From Aselliscus stoliczkanus (Eukaryota; Chordata; Mammalia; Chiroptera; Hipposideridae), in the NCBI GenBank assembly GCA_033961575.1, contig CM066741.1:1617715-1681714 (forward strand): a DNA stretch of 64,000 bases, read 5' to 3'. A model generated the notes under the pieces. It was not told where the DNA came from and made no database searches. It saw nothing but the letters and a program-made list of their open reading frames with translations. Each line of letters starts with the position of its first letter. The stretch's first letter is position 1. Shown here one piece after another: positions 29,251-41,600 of the stretch. Position numbers and translations under genes: made by a program.

Positions 29251-32200
29251 GCAATTAATTATCAAACTTTAATTGATAGACTAATCTTACAGGACAAACA
29301 ATAAGACAGCTAGTCAAGGTTACACTTTTAAAAAATCCAGCAGCGCAAATCTCATAAGACTACATATGTTCACCTCCTCCCAAACAGGCATTTGATTAAA
29401 AACAAACCAGAACAGAGCGCACACCACAAGGAAACACAGTACTTACGTATATTGTCAATTAAACTGCAGAACTCTTTTAAGAGAAAAAGCAAGAGGTTCT
29501 TAGGAATCTGGGGAGCAGAGCCAGCCAGCCTGGCAGGAAGTGGCCCAGCTGCTCTGCACGCGAGGGCCCTGACCGCCTGGACCCCAGCATGCCCCCAGGC
29601 CCTAGGAAGAGGGGACGAGGTGCCCCGACTTGAGCACTGAGCCTGAAGGCAAGGGGCCGAGCTTTTACCGAGATAACAGGCATGAACAGAGGCCAGGAGT
29701 GGTCCCTCAAGATGGGGTGGAAAGCAAGCCGGCCCTCGCACGGCCAGTGGCACACGGCTCCGCCCTGGCAGGGAGGGCACGCCAGATGCGAGAGCCCAGG
29801 GCGGCTCCTCCAGGCACATGGTAGAGGAAACCCTCTGGCGGAAATATGGCACCGTCTCGGAGCCGTGGCCACGTGGCGGGCAGTCTCTCGGGCCCTCGGA
29901 GGTAAAGTGGGCCTGAGCCTGCTGCGCCCTGCGGGCCTCCAGGGGCCGAGCTGACAGGAAAGTGCACCCTTCGCTCTGTCCAACCGCGCAGAGAAGAGAC
30001 ACCCTACTGGCAGAAGGCCCAGCACCAACCAAAGGGCGGACACAGCTCAGCGCCCACCAGCCGAGAGGGGCCGTCCCCCTCAGTCACTACGGGGACAGCA
30101 GGGGAGGCCGACGTCCTGCAGGAGGACCCAGTCCAGACGCCAGAACGGGCCCAGGCGCCCGGTGGGGAGGAGCCCAGCCCAGCCACCTCCCACGCGCGGC
30201 TGCCCCCGGGGTCCGGCTGTGTCCACCTGCAAGCCCTCTGCCCGCGAGCGAAGGCCGGACCCTCTGACAGAAGGGACCACAGAAGCCACCCTGGGGGCGC
30301 TGGAACGCTGACGCCACCGCAGTGGGCGCGACCCCAACGTGCTCACTGACAGCACGTTCTGGAAGGGACCCCTCCCCGGACCACACCAGGGCCACTGCCG
30401 GGAGGGGCCTAACGGAACACTGACACAGGGCTCAGAGCCGGGCCGAGGGCGGGGCCCGCGGGCTAGTGACTGTAAAGCGGCACTCAACAGCTGGGTACGC
30501 AAAGATGCCATTTACACTACGACTTCTATAGAGGACCTTGAAGTACAGGAAAGAAGCACCATTTTACTTAAAATAAAAAGGCTCACGCAGGCTTTGGTCC
30601 TGTCTTGAAATGACACCAGCCTGAGTGAGAAGCGGTTTGGCCCCTGGGGAGCAGGAGACGATGGGACACACACTCTCACCGGGAGGAAGGGATGTCGGGC
30701 GGTGCGGCGGCCCCATGGATGGCCGAGGCGGGCGCCTGGTGGGAGGGGCCTCTGCCAGCAGCACTGCCAGGCCAGTCTGGGACGGAGGGCACGGGGGTGG
30801 CGCTGCCAGGACAGACCTCCAGGCCTGGGCGCTGGCATTCACAGAGGACGCCCGGCTTGCTGCCTGCGCACTGGCTCGCGGCCGTATCAGCTGCGGGGCC
30901 TGCCACGCGGCAGACGAGCCCCGTTTCTCCAGGAGCTGCAGGGGACAGCACAGGCTGCCCTTCTGCTCCAGCACGTCACAGATGCACTTGTGTCCCCAAA
31001 CCGAGACAGGTCTCCCTGCCCAGATGCATCAGCTGGCATGGACTGTGCCAAAAGCATGAATCTGTCTCCATGGGCTGGACTCCTGGAGGGCAGCGGGGGC
31101 GTGGGGGAGAGGGGGCTCACGGGGACAGTCACCGAGGCACACACACACCGTGCAGCTCAGTGACACGGAGCGGCCTGGAACCAACGTGCGGGTTGGAGAA
31201 TCACTCTCTCGCCAAACCCACGAGCGCCTGCACCCAAGGCGGGGCAAGGCTGCAGGACGGCAGCCAACACAGCCACGAGCCCACGGAACTGCCTCATCGC
31301 AGCCAGCCCAGCACAGGAGGCGGCAGAGGCCACGTGTACGAAGAACATCGGGGCTAAACCCGGAAGAGGGCCGCTAATCACAGAGCCGCTATCCCGTTTC
31401 GACAGGTAAACACAAGGGCCGGCCCACGAGGTCGGATGTCTTCTTGGTGAGAAAGGCAGCATCAGGCCCCCTGGGCACAACACACAAGCAGCAGGGCCAG
31501 ATGGAGCAGCACAACTGAAACCATCACCGGGCTGCCTAGGAATCGCTCGCAACTTCCAAAGAAAGAGGGACTGCGCCTGCGGCTATATGGCTGTATGAAC
31601 GGTCCTCCACCCGGCCCTCCTCAAGGCGGCCTCCGCGGGCCTGGGAACGGCGGCTTTCTGGGCAGCACGGCCCAGGCACGGCCAAGGCATCAGAGCCGCT
31701 CAGCGAGGGCCACACACAACCGTCAGGGCCCCAAGGGCAAGACGTTTGGACAGGCGTCGCTGTGACGCTCTGCTCCACAGACGTCACAGCGCGTGTCGGC
31801 TCCCGGACTGAGTCCCGCTGGCCCGCGCCCTCCCACCGCGTGGTCACGGGCAGCACGGTGGGAGCGAGGCGAGGACAGGGAGAGTGATGAGGTACAAAAA
31901 GAGGAACTGACGTCTTTGGGTTTTCAAAACAAAAACTCAAATCTAGGAAGTGAGAAAATAAAAGAGGGAAAGAATGAAATCTGAATCAATGGACAGAAAA
32001 ATATGGCTTACTAACCCCCCATTTTGCATACACTTTCATATGAAAAAACCCCAATTCATCACAACGCAGTCCAAATGTTTGCAACCAAAGATTTATGAAA
32101 ATATTTTGTTGAAATCACTTAAAAAAAACAAAAAAAGAAACCAAAAAGCTTTTGATCATTCCTTTCTAAACACAACTGGCAGAGGATCTACTCTCAAACA

Positions 32201-32494
32201 CACTTGAGCGTCCCCACACGACGGGTCCAGGACGCAGACGTATTGATTTCCACCGTACTGACTTTAAAAATGGTATGAAGCTGACTGCGAGAAAAGGAAC
32301 CGGTGATTTTAAGTTAAAATTAAGCTAACGGTGAAAGTACATCACCTCTGGCGTCGGTCACCACATCACCTTACGTTGGATATAGACTTTTTTGTGAACA
32401 CAGTTCCAGAACTCTGACATCCGGGGTGCTGCAGGCCTCTCCCAGCAATGTCCTTCGCTTGGGTCGGTCTCCTGGGCCAGAGGTGAGAGTGCTT
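29251..32494 (-). other. UBFD1: Probable UBFD1 3' UTR with ATTAAA signal
   Basis: On the minus strand no AATAAA was found between the UBFD1 stop codon and this point. ATTAAA (complement of 29268-29273) is the first plausible poly(A) hexamer. The parts at 31900-32350 and 29250-29480 are A/T-rich and lack SINEs, as is common in conserved 3' UTRs. The extent is inferred. Confidence 0.4.
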
Positions 32495-32605
32495 TCAAAA
32501 ATACTGCCACTTGCCCAGCACAGTGTCTTTGATTGCATCCACATACTGCGTTGGGACCCAGTACACCCAGTAGTAAGAGGCTTCCGTGGGGCCCAACTGA
32601 AACGC
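32495..32605 (-). CDS. UBFD1: UBFD1 exon 7 (terminal coding)
   Basis: Encodes AFQLGPTEASYYWVYWVPTQ and onward to GKWQYF, with TGA at 32495-32497. Acceptor TCCTCTCCAG. Confidence 0.96.
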   Translation of the reverse strand, partial: AFQLGPTEASYYWVYWVPTQYVDAIKDTVLGKWQYF

Positions 32606-35600
32606 CTGGAGAGGAGACAGGAGAAGCAGCGACACTTGAGGTGTGGGACCGGCAGCCGCGCAGCCAACACGGGGCGCTCAGAGGTGGAGTCACGGGGAAG
32701 ACGCTGGGACGCAGCAGCCTTCGCTGGTCCCAAGGGAAGGCGGGAGCTCCGCCCTAAGGCAGCGGCTCCCCGTGGACTGGCTCCGCCCCTAGTTCCTGCG
32801 GCCTGACTCTGCGTCCCCACAAGTCCTCAGGCGGGTAGCACTCCTGCCCCAGAGGCCAGTTTGGGAGCCACTGCCCTAGAAAGACTGTCGCACGTGCGGA
32901 GGGTAAGAGGCGAGCGTTCAGAGCAGCATGGTCAAAAGGCGTAAAAACCTGCAAACGACCTACATGTCTGTCCGTGAGGGAGATAATTAAAAGGGACGTG
33001 GCCCATGCGTATGAATGCCGGATCACTTTTAAAAGGGATGAACCGGATGTACAGTAAATACAGACAGATCGTAATGTCGAACCAGAAAAGGCAAGTTGCA
33101 GGAAGATACATACCATGGTGCCACTTATGAAAACTGAAAAAGCACAAGGCAACACTAAGTGTTCGTGGCTACACATGAAAAGCAAAGCAGAGATGGGAAG
33201 AGTGACATGATAACTCATGCTGATGGCCGTGGGGGGGACACCAGGCAGATGTCTCCGGCGCCGGTCAATTTTCTTTTGTTTAAAATAGGATTGAAAGCAA
33301 GTTGCAAAATATTTACAACTGTCATTTCTTGGTGATGGATATATGGGTTTGTTATAATGGCCTCTGTTCTTTCCTGCATTTTCAAAGATTGCTCTAAAAA
33401 TGAAAAAGCTAGCCACCCCTGCTAACGTCAACTCGGGCACACTATCCTTGCTGGTGAAATCTCCTCCGTTTGCAGAGAGAGATACATACTTTCGCCAGCA
33501 CAGACGTAAACGTGCTGATTAGTGGCATTTAGAGAAGAGGAGGGGCGATCAGAACGGCCCCCGCCAGAAGACTCCAAAAAGACGCGAGTGTTTAAACTGC
33601 AGCGTGAGGCCTGACGTGACCCAGCACCCCAGGCCCTTACGGGACGGTCCCACCGGCCCATTCAGCGTGTGTGAAAGCTGCTCACCACGCTGCCCGAAAC
33701 CAGGCCACACGGGGAGCAGGAGTGATTGAAAGGACAGGGCAGGGGCCCCGCCAAAGGATTAAAATCCAACTTTTAACACATTGTATGCGGGCATTTGAGC
33801 GATATGACGAGTTTACTCGTTTCCCACAAACAATGTAGTAAAACGAAACCGTAAGAGCAGGCAAAGCCCTGCACCTGCGCCTCTCAAGCCTCCAGGTGGG
33901 GAAGGGGCCTGGGGGCCTGGAAGCCCGCGGCGTCGCCGTCTCCACTGCCCCCAGCCGAGTGGACTGCTGCACAAGGGACATGGCTGCCTTCTGCTGAGCC
34001 GGGACCACTGTCTGCCGCAATGCCAGGTCCCCCTCTTCTGGGATTTGCCAACACCTCCCCCTTGCCGTGCACTTCGGAACCCCAACCCACAGGCTAAACC
34101 ATTGGCTGTTCTTGTCCCTGGGAGAGGCCGACGCTGACGAAGCCGCGCCTGCAGACGGAGGGCGGCAGATAGCAGCCCTTCCCGGCACTGCAACTTCGGA
34201 GCCTGGGCCGCTAACACTCCGCAGTGCGGGGGGAGGGGGGGGAGGGGCACGCCTAGGCCGTGTCCACGCATCTGTCTCGGGGAAGTGCGGCCGCTACCGC
34301 CAAGGTCCTTAGGCCCCACCCTCCCCACAGGGTCCCTGGCCACTCGACGGCTGCAGCGTCCCAGAGGGGAATGCCTGGTGTCCCAAATGCCAAGGCCAGT
34401 GGGAGGGTTTGTCCTCTATGCAAAGCAAGAGTTACAATGAAAACCCACAAGCCATTCCTCTGTATATTTATTTCCTGATCTAAAAATAAAAGGTTACAAA
34501 TAAGGGAGAGGCAAAAGACCCAGGACATCCCCTTTTAACTGCGGGGGGTGGGAGGGGAGGTGCCTGCAAAATACACAGACTCAGGATGAGGCCACGGACT
34601 AAGTTCTAAGGAGGTGAAGACACCGCGAGGGTCTTAAGACCCCGTCTTCTGAACCCTGGCTTCCTGTCCAACTAAGTCCATCCCCACAGGGTTAGAGCAG
34701 GGCTGGGCCAGGGGCACGCACTCGGCCTACTCACCATCATGTGGTAATCCTCGTGTCCCTCGATCGGCTCGCTGACCACGTTCTTGATGGAGCCCATGGG
34801 CAACTTCTCAGTCCGCTCTAAGACGAGACGTGACAGTGTTTATTCAGAAGCCACCTGCTGCACTCCCAGGACCCGGCAGACCCTGTAACCTGGTCCCCCG
34901 TACCCTCTAGGGATGAGGGGCTAGAACCACCCGACAGTGCACGGAGGGCCCTGGGAACTTTAGGAGCAAACAGGAGAGGACGTGGCAAGGGTACAGGAAG
35001 GGTCTCTGAGAACAGAGCAGCCTCCGCCCACGTGTTGTTTTTAAGTCTGACGATGAGTGGATCCCCAGGCACCCCGCTGCACGGGCTAAGGCTCTCGGCG
35101 CCTGGATGGTCCCGAGGACCAAACACAGAGGCCACCACATGGCCCTGGGGCTCCCCACTAGTCTAGCCCACGGCCTCACTTGCCCCCCGTTCCCTCCCCT
35201 GCACATACACATTTGTAACCTCTTGTGACACCCCTCATCACACGGGGTCAGAAGATGTTTTGCAGCCAGGGTAAGGGCGGCAGGTAGGGGCAGCGGCAGC
35301 GAGGTGGCCTGGGGAGACTGCTGGGAGCGCCAAGTGCAGAGGGACAGGGTGACAGCAGGGTGGGGGCGAGACAGCAGGAGAGGCGGGGTACCCGTGCAAC
35401 AGGCAGCCACCCCCCAGAAGCAGGGGACACCTCTGGGGGTCCTCAGCAAGCCAAACCAAGTTGAAAAGGAGACACTAAAGCCTTTGTGGAGAGAAAAGTC
35501 TGGAAAAGGTAGAACTGGAAAACAGATAACCTGACCAACAGACCGGGAATTCAGAGACCTGGCTTTTTGTCTAGCTGGTGACTTGAGGCCTTTTCCTTCT

Positions 35601-38600
35601 GTCCTGGAGGCCTTGGTCTCTGAAGATGTTCACACAGGTTCTTTCAGTGGCTGGAAATCAGCGACCCACAGAAGGACCTGACCAGCACGTGGCGTGAAGA
35701 TGGAAACGCCTTAAAATACCAGCCATCCTGAAGTGGCCGAAGATTTTACACAAAAATACGGATTTCTGGCTTCTCTTGAAAAAGCAAGACTTAACACCCA
35801 TCCTGAGTGACCACCGGCTACACGCCGCGCGGCGTCCCCAGTGACGGGCACACGCTCCCCGTTCACGCGCCCCGCCAGGACCTTGTTCTCGCTCCGCTGG
35901 GCCTGCGGCCCCGCCCTGCCTCCTACACAGGTTGCCAGAGTTGGTGCCACAAACGGGAGCCTGAGTGTCATTCAACAGAGCAGCCCATCAAGAAAGAGCC
36001 CAACTGGCTGCTGGGACGGCCACACAGCGTGTCGCCAGCAGAAAGGCGAAGCCTGTGGCTGGTAGCCAAGTCCCAAAACAAGCTGTGCCCCGAGGGCGGG
36101 CTCATGACACGCAGGTGACAGGCCTCCTGGGTAGGCGAGGAGTGCCTGGGTACAGGACCCAGCGGCTGAGGAACAGGGTGGGCGGCGCCCCAGAAAGGGT
36201 CAGCTCAGAGGCCCTGGCAGAATGGGAGGAACCCTGAAACCGGTTCCCAAGTTTGCTCTGCCCATGCGGTCAGGGTCAAAGGTGAACTGAACACAGCTGG
36301 CTACCGTGTCAGTTAGAAGAGGAACGTTTTTGGCACTTCCATCTCTGTTCATTTTTAGAATGAGGGATGGGTTGAAAACAAGACACTTAAGTCCATATCT
36401 GAGATGATAAAAAAATCTCACTCCCATCACCCTGGCCCCGACTATTTTCCAGAAAACTTTGGTCCCACCTGAAGCAGCGTCACCGCTGGCCTATCCCTGA
36501 AACCAATTAACCTCAGAGCACGGATCCCCTGTGCTTCCTTAGCGTTTACCCCGAACACTGAACACCCACAGTGCTGGCCAGAAACACGCGAGTTAGGCAC
36601 GTTCGGTCCCCTCCGGGACGTGAGGGGACAGACGAGTCAGACGGCAATGTGCACTCTGGGCATGAACAGAACTGGGGCGGGAAAGGCGTCAGCGGCCGAG
36701 AACAGTCCTGGGGAGGCTTTCTTAACAACAGGTGACGTGGTGAGGACACGGCGTAGGCGGGAGGCTGTGGTGGCCTGGGGAGGGCAGGGCCGGGCCAGGG
36801 CCCATCCATGCTGGACACTACAGTTCGGCATTTGAACTTGGCTTCAAGAACCAAAGGTCTGTGAACACGGAAACCAGTGAGAAAGAAAAAGAATGGAAGG
36901 TGGACAGGGCAGAAGAGATCATGGGGCAGGGAGACAGGCTAACTCCTGCCCCAGCCAGACGTAAAGGTGCGAGAAGTCTTAAGTGGCACGCAGGGTGGCA
37001 AAGAGAGATGCAGGTGATTGTGCAGTGTAACTGACAAGACTCTGAACCATCTGGGGGAAGGCGGGGGAGGGAGGCGGAGACACTTTCCAGCAAGCTGCAA
37101 GCCTGACCCACCAGGGCACAGGCAGGGGCAACCAGGCGGGCGAGGGCAGGCCCCCGGGATGAGGAAAATGGCACTCAGGACAGGGCCAGGCAGATGACAA
37201 AACAAAGGAAAAATGGGACAGTGGCCCTGCAGCCACGTGAGTGTGCGTCAGGATGGCTACGCCTGGTGGTGTCTTTTCAAGAGAAGCCAAGAAAAATCAG
37301 AGCAAGCAAAATCTCCGATTTTTACAGGCTGTGTGTAAACCGTAAAACCTCGGTCTACGGACCAGACCTGGCTGCCGGGGCCACACATGTCGGACCTCTG
37401 GTTTTGGGTGTAACTGACAAGCCGCTGTTGATGGCCTGGCCCTGAGGTCAGACTGCCAAGGATGAGGGCAAGGGGTCCAAGAGATGGTGAGCATCTACAA
37501 GCAAAACCAGAAGCCAGGAGCGCGCAGAGTGAAGATTCCAGAATGGGGGCGGACTCGCACCCACGACTGAGTGCTGGGGGCCAGAGGCAGCGAGTCGGGG
37601 GGCGGCTGCGAGCGCCGGGCGCCATACCTTTCGTGCCGATCCACAGCTGGTCTTGCTCTAGCTTGAAGGTGAGCCTCACCTTTCCTCCGGACTTATTGTA
37701 CATGCCGGACAAGGGGAATGTTGGCAGGCGCTCCTGAGGACACACGAGTGTGTTGAGGGAGGGACGGCAAACATAGTGCGACAGGAAAAGGAGACGGGCA
37801 GGGCACGAGGCGGGAGCGGCGCTGACGCGGGGCTTACCTGGGCCCCCCTGACAGACGGCAGCACGTCCTCCGGCTTTCCTTTGTCCAGCACTTTCCTGTG
37901 TTGCTGTAACGTAAGTCAGAGGGGGTTACATGAAACAGCTGGCCGCGCTGCATCGCGTCACTACCTCTGATTACATGAAACAGCTGGCCGCGCTGCATCG
38001 CGTCACTACCTCTGAAGAGAAAGGTGAAGCAAGCCTGGAGCTCGGGCTCAAAGCTCTCCCCGTCCACAGAGCACGGGCCCCTGGACACCAGAGCAGCACT
38101 GGCCAGCAGAAACTTCTGTAAGGACGGAAATTCCTCCCTCTGTGCTGCCCAGAATGGTGGCCATGAGCCGCGTGTGGCCATTAAGCACTTGAAATGGGGC
38201 TAATATGACAGAACACTTAATTTTACTCCATTTTACTCAGCCACGTGTGGCTGCCTCCTTACACGTCACAGTTCTAGAGCAAAGAGAATTTCTAGATTTC
38301 CAGACTCCCCGCCCCCCAGATCACCACTGAAAGGATTAAACATCAAGCTGAGAGCCACAAAGGGCTGCTCTGCTGACAGGTACAAATGACAGCCACCTCT
38401 GTCAACTGAAACTCCCAAAGAAACCTCTAATGATGCCGGCCATTGGCCTAACTGCCTAGAATGGGCATTTTGTCAACAAAAACGGAGGCTGGGCCTATGG
38501 CAGAGGTCTTCCCGCCGCTCCACCCTCAACTCCAGCGAAACACAAAGCCTGAAGAACCGATTTCTGCAGAGGAATGCTGATGACCCTACAGCCTGACAGT

Positions 38601-41600
38601 AAGAAGCCTCCGACCCCACCGCACCCTAGCCCAGGAGTGTGGGCGCTCATTACAGTCTCATGAGGCTCATGGCCACGGGAACAGCTCTTGGCTGGCCCTG
38701 ATGCTCCTCGGTGCCTTTACAGGTAGTCACTGTCTGATAAAGCTAGAGCGACGGGGCAGGGAATGGGTGAAGAGTAAAAACGTAGTCGAATTTAACTACC
38801 AGGGCCCATGAGCCAGCTCTAACCCCCACCAGCATAGCAAAACCCTCGGCAGGAATAAATTCAGCACTGCCCAACACGTCCATCGGCCCCAGCGCCAGAA
38901 AGGCTGATGGATGCCGAGAGCATGAGCCCCTCTGCTTTGTCCACGTCAGGCCTCCCGGCTGACATCAGAGGCGCAGCAACTTGGATGCGAGGCTGCATTT
39001 GACTCATCCCTTTGAAGACCTTCCCCATACTCAGGAGAACAGCTCTAAGCCTGTTCAACTACCATTAGAAGCTGCCAACCTGCATTTAAGAGGCTTGTAC
39101 GCTCCCAGGGTGTGGCCAGCAGGACGCTCACATCTGCCAGTTTTATACATGTGGCAGAGCAAGACAGGAAGGCGGAAATGAACTTGGCTGGTTCCAAGAC
39201 ATTCTGACCCCATGTAAGGGGTCAAAGTGTCCTAATAAACCCCTTTTAGATGTTAATACAGGTTTATGGCCCCTTATCTGAAACCCCAGGGGCAGATGTT
39301 AGCCACAAGTTTCAGGAGTTTTATAAACGTCATATAGTTTTAAAATACATTACAGAATGTCACCAAACACATTCACGTTTCTTTGGTAAAACATGAATAT
39401 TCACACTAACCCTGGTCAGGGTTTGCTGCCATTTACAGAACCGTGTATGGTTTTCCCTCTCTCGGGGTTCGCGAAGCACACGCAGGGGACATGGGCGTCC
39501 ACAGAAAATGGTCCTCCTCACACTGTCGGTCGTATGCTTTGGTGCCTGTGGTCACTGAAACTAGTGCTGACTCCAGCTGGTCCCCTCTACTCGGGACACC
39601 ACTCAAGAGGGGCCAGGGGGCTCCCTAACAATGAGGGGGGGCTGCCGGGAAGAGCACGAGTGACGGTGCTTCCAACCAGACCTGCGACGATGAATTCCTC
39701 TCACCTTTGCTAATTACGGAAAGAATTCTCATGGTTACAGTGAGCACGACACGAGGCTCCATGTCCTCCATCCAGAATGAGCGACAGAGAACGTGGGAGA
39801 TCAGGCCCTCATTTCACGGACCAGGAGTGGGGGAAAAACTCAGTGGAGTTACCCTCCTAGTCTGCTTTCTTTAGCTTCCTGAGATGGTGAGTTTTAGAGG
39901 AACCTCTGAAAGCTACCGATTCCCACGCCTCTCCAGAAATGGCCTGCTGACTTGGGGGAAGCGATACACCAGAGAGCGAACGTGACGGAGAGGGGAGCCA
40001 ATCCCAGCGATGGCACTGGGCAGGAGCGAGACCCCCGCGGGTTCCGAAGCCTGCCTCTACGCAGGCCTTATCCTAAAGTAGAGAGACTTGAGACGCACTG
40101 ACCCGCCAGATGAGACCAAGCTGCAAATCTCACGTAGTTGTCACCTCCACTCAACAGCCAGCCGCACCCAACTGCTGCCATAAATTTCCATCATGGGCCC
40201 TGTCCAAAAAGGAGCTTATTCTAGGGAGAACGTAACCAGTCCCGGCTCCAGAGGACAAAGCCTCGAACCGCCCAGGAGGATGTCACACGGCGGACTCACT
40301 TTCTGTCTGCACAGCGGCTCCTTCTTGCTCTCTTCCGCCTTCGTGTCCTGCTGCGCAGCATCTTTGGGCGTGTTGACGGCTAAAACGTCATTGATCGTGG
40401 AGCCCACCACCATGATCTTGGCCCCGCTGGTCACTTTTATTTCCCGCAGTGTCTTATCCTCAGGAACAAGTCCCTTGTACATGACTTTCTGCATGGCGGG
40501 CGGGAGACCTTGGGAAAAGGCAGTAGACAGTGAACGAGCGAACAGAAAACAATCCTGAACCACAGCCCTTTGGCAACAGACCCCAAAGTGAGTACTGCTC
40601 TGCCCCCCTCACTTTTGTGTGCTCAGCGTTCTTTTCCAGATCTTTCTGAGTGATGGCAGTGGTTCTGCCTGTATTGACTTGTTTTAAGGATTAAGAGGTA
40701 GGATGGAGTATCAAGTGCAGTGTCTGGTATTTAGGAATTATTCCGTCCATATTAGCTGTCCTTCATTCCAAGTTATTCCTCAATCTTCCAATCACTAAAA
40801 TATTAAGGGGGAATCCAGAGTCCACAGGCCTCGGGTATACGGAAACCCATTAAGGACCAAGTTCTTATTTTTATGAAGCGTACAGGCTACATGGAGAAAG
40901 CCTAAAAAAGAAATCGTTTCAGATGGCAAAGAGCTGCCAGTGAGATGCAAAGAAGCACCACGAGCATCTGTGAAGGGGTCAGCCTGGCAGGCAGCAGCGG
41001 CTTTTCCTAAACTTTCCTTGTGAGCATTCCCTAAGACATTTGCTAAAAATACATCCCTGGCCACAACCCAGACCCTCTGAATCAAAGTCCCCAGGGAGAA
41101 GCGGGCCCAGGAGCTGTGACTCTCACACGTGCCCAAAGTGATTTTTATCACAAGATGTCTGGGCCCCACTCGGCAGACGCCCGGGCCTGAGGTTCAGCCC
41201 CGCCAGGTCCTGGCTGTGACCCCGGGCCGCGCTGTGTCCGTCTGTGTAATGGGCGCCCGGGCACCCACAGGGCAGGGCCGTGCTGTGTCCATCTGCGTAA
41301 TGGGCGCCCGGGCACCCACCAGGCGGGGCTGCGCTGTGTCCATCTGCGTAATGGGCGCCGAGGCACCCACCGGGCAGGGCCGCGCCATGTCCATCTGCGT
41401 AATGGGCACCCGGGCACCCACCAGGCGGGGCTGCGCCATGTCCATCTGCGTAATGGGCACCCGGGCACCCACCAGGCAGGGCTGCGCCGTGTCTGTCTGC
41501 ACAGTGGGCACCCGGGCACCCACCAGGCAGGGCCACGCCATGTCCGTCTGCGTAATGGGCGCCCGGGCACCCACCAGGCGGGGCTGCGCCATGTCTGTCT

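Noticed and set aside
30692..31357. 221-residue + strand open frame, and a 220-residue one at 29370-30032 on the minus strand
   Set aside because: GC-rich 3' UTR or intergenic DNA with no splice context and biased low-complexity composition.
32754..33440. 228-residue minus-strand open frame
   Set aside because: Lies in UBFD1 intron 6 over diverged repeat-like sequence, and no known domain was recognised.
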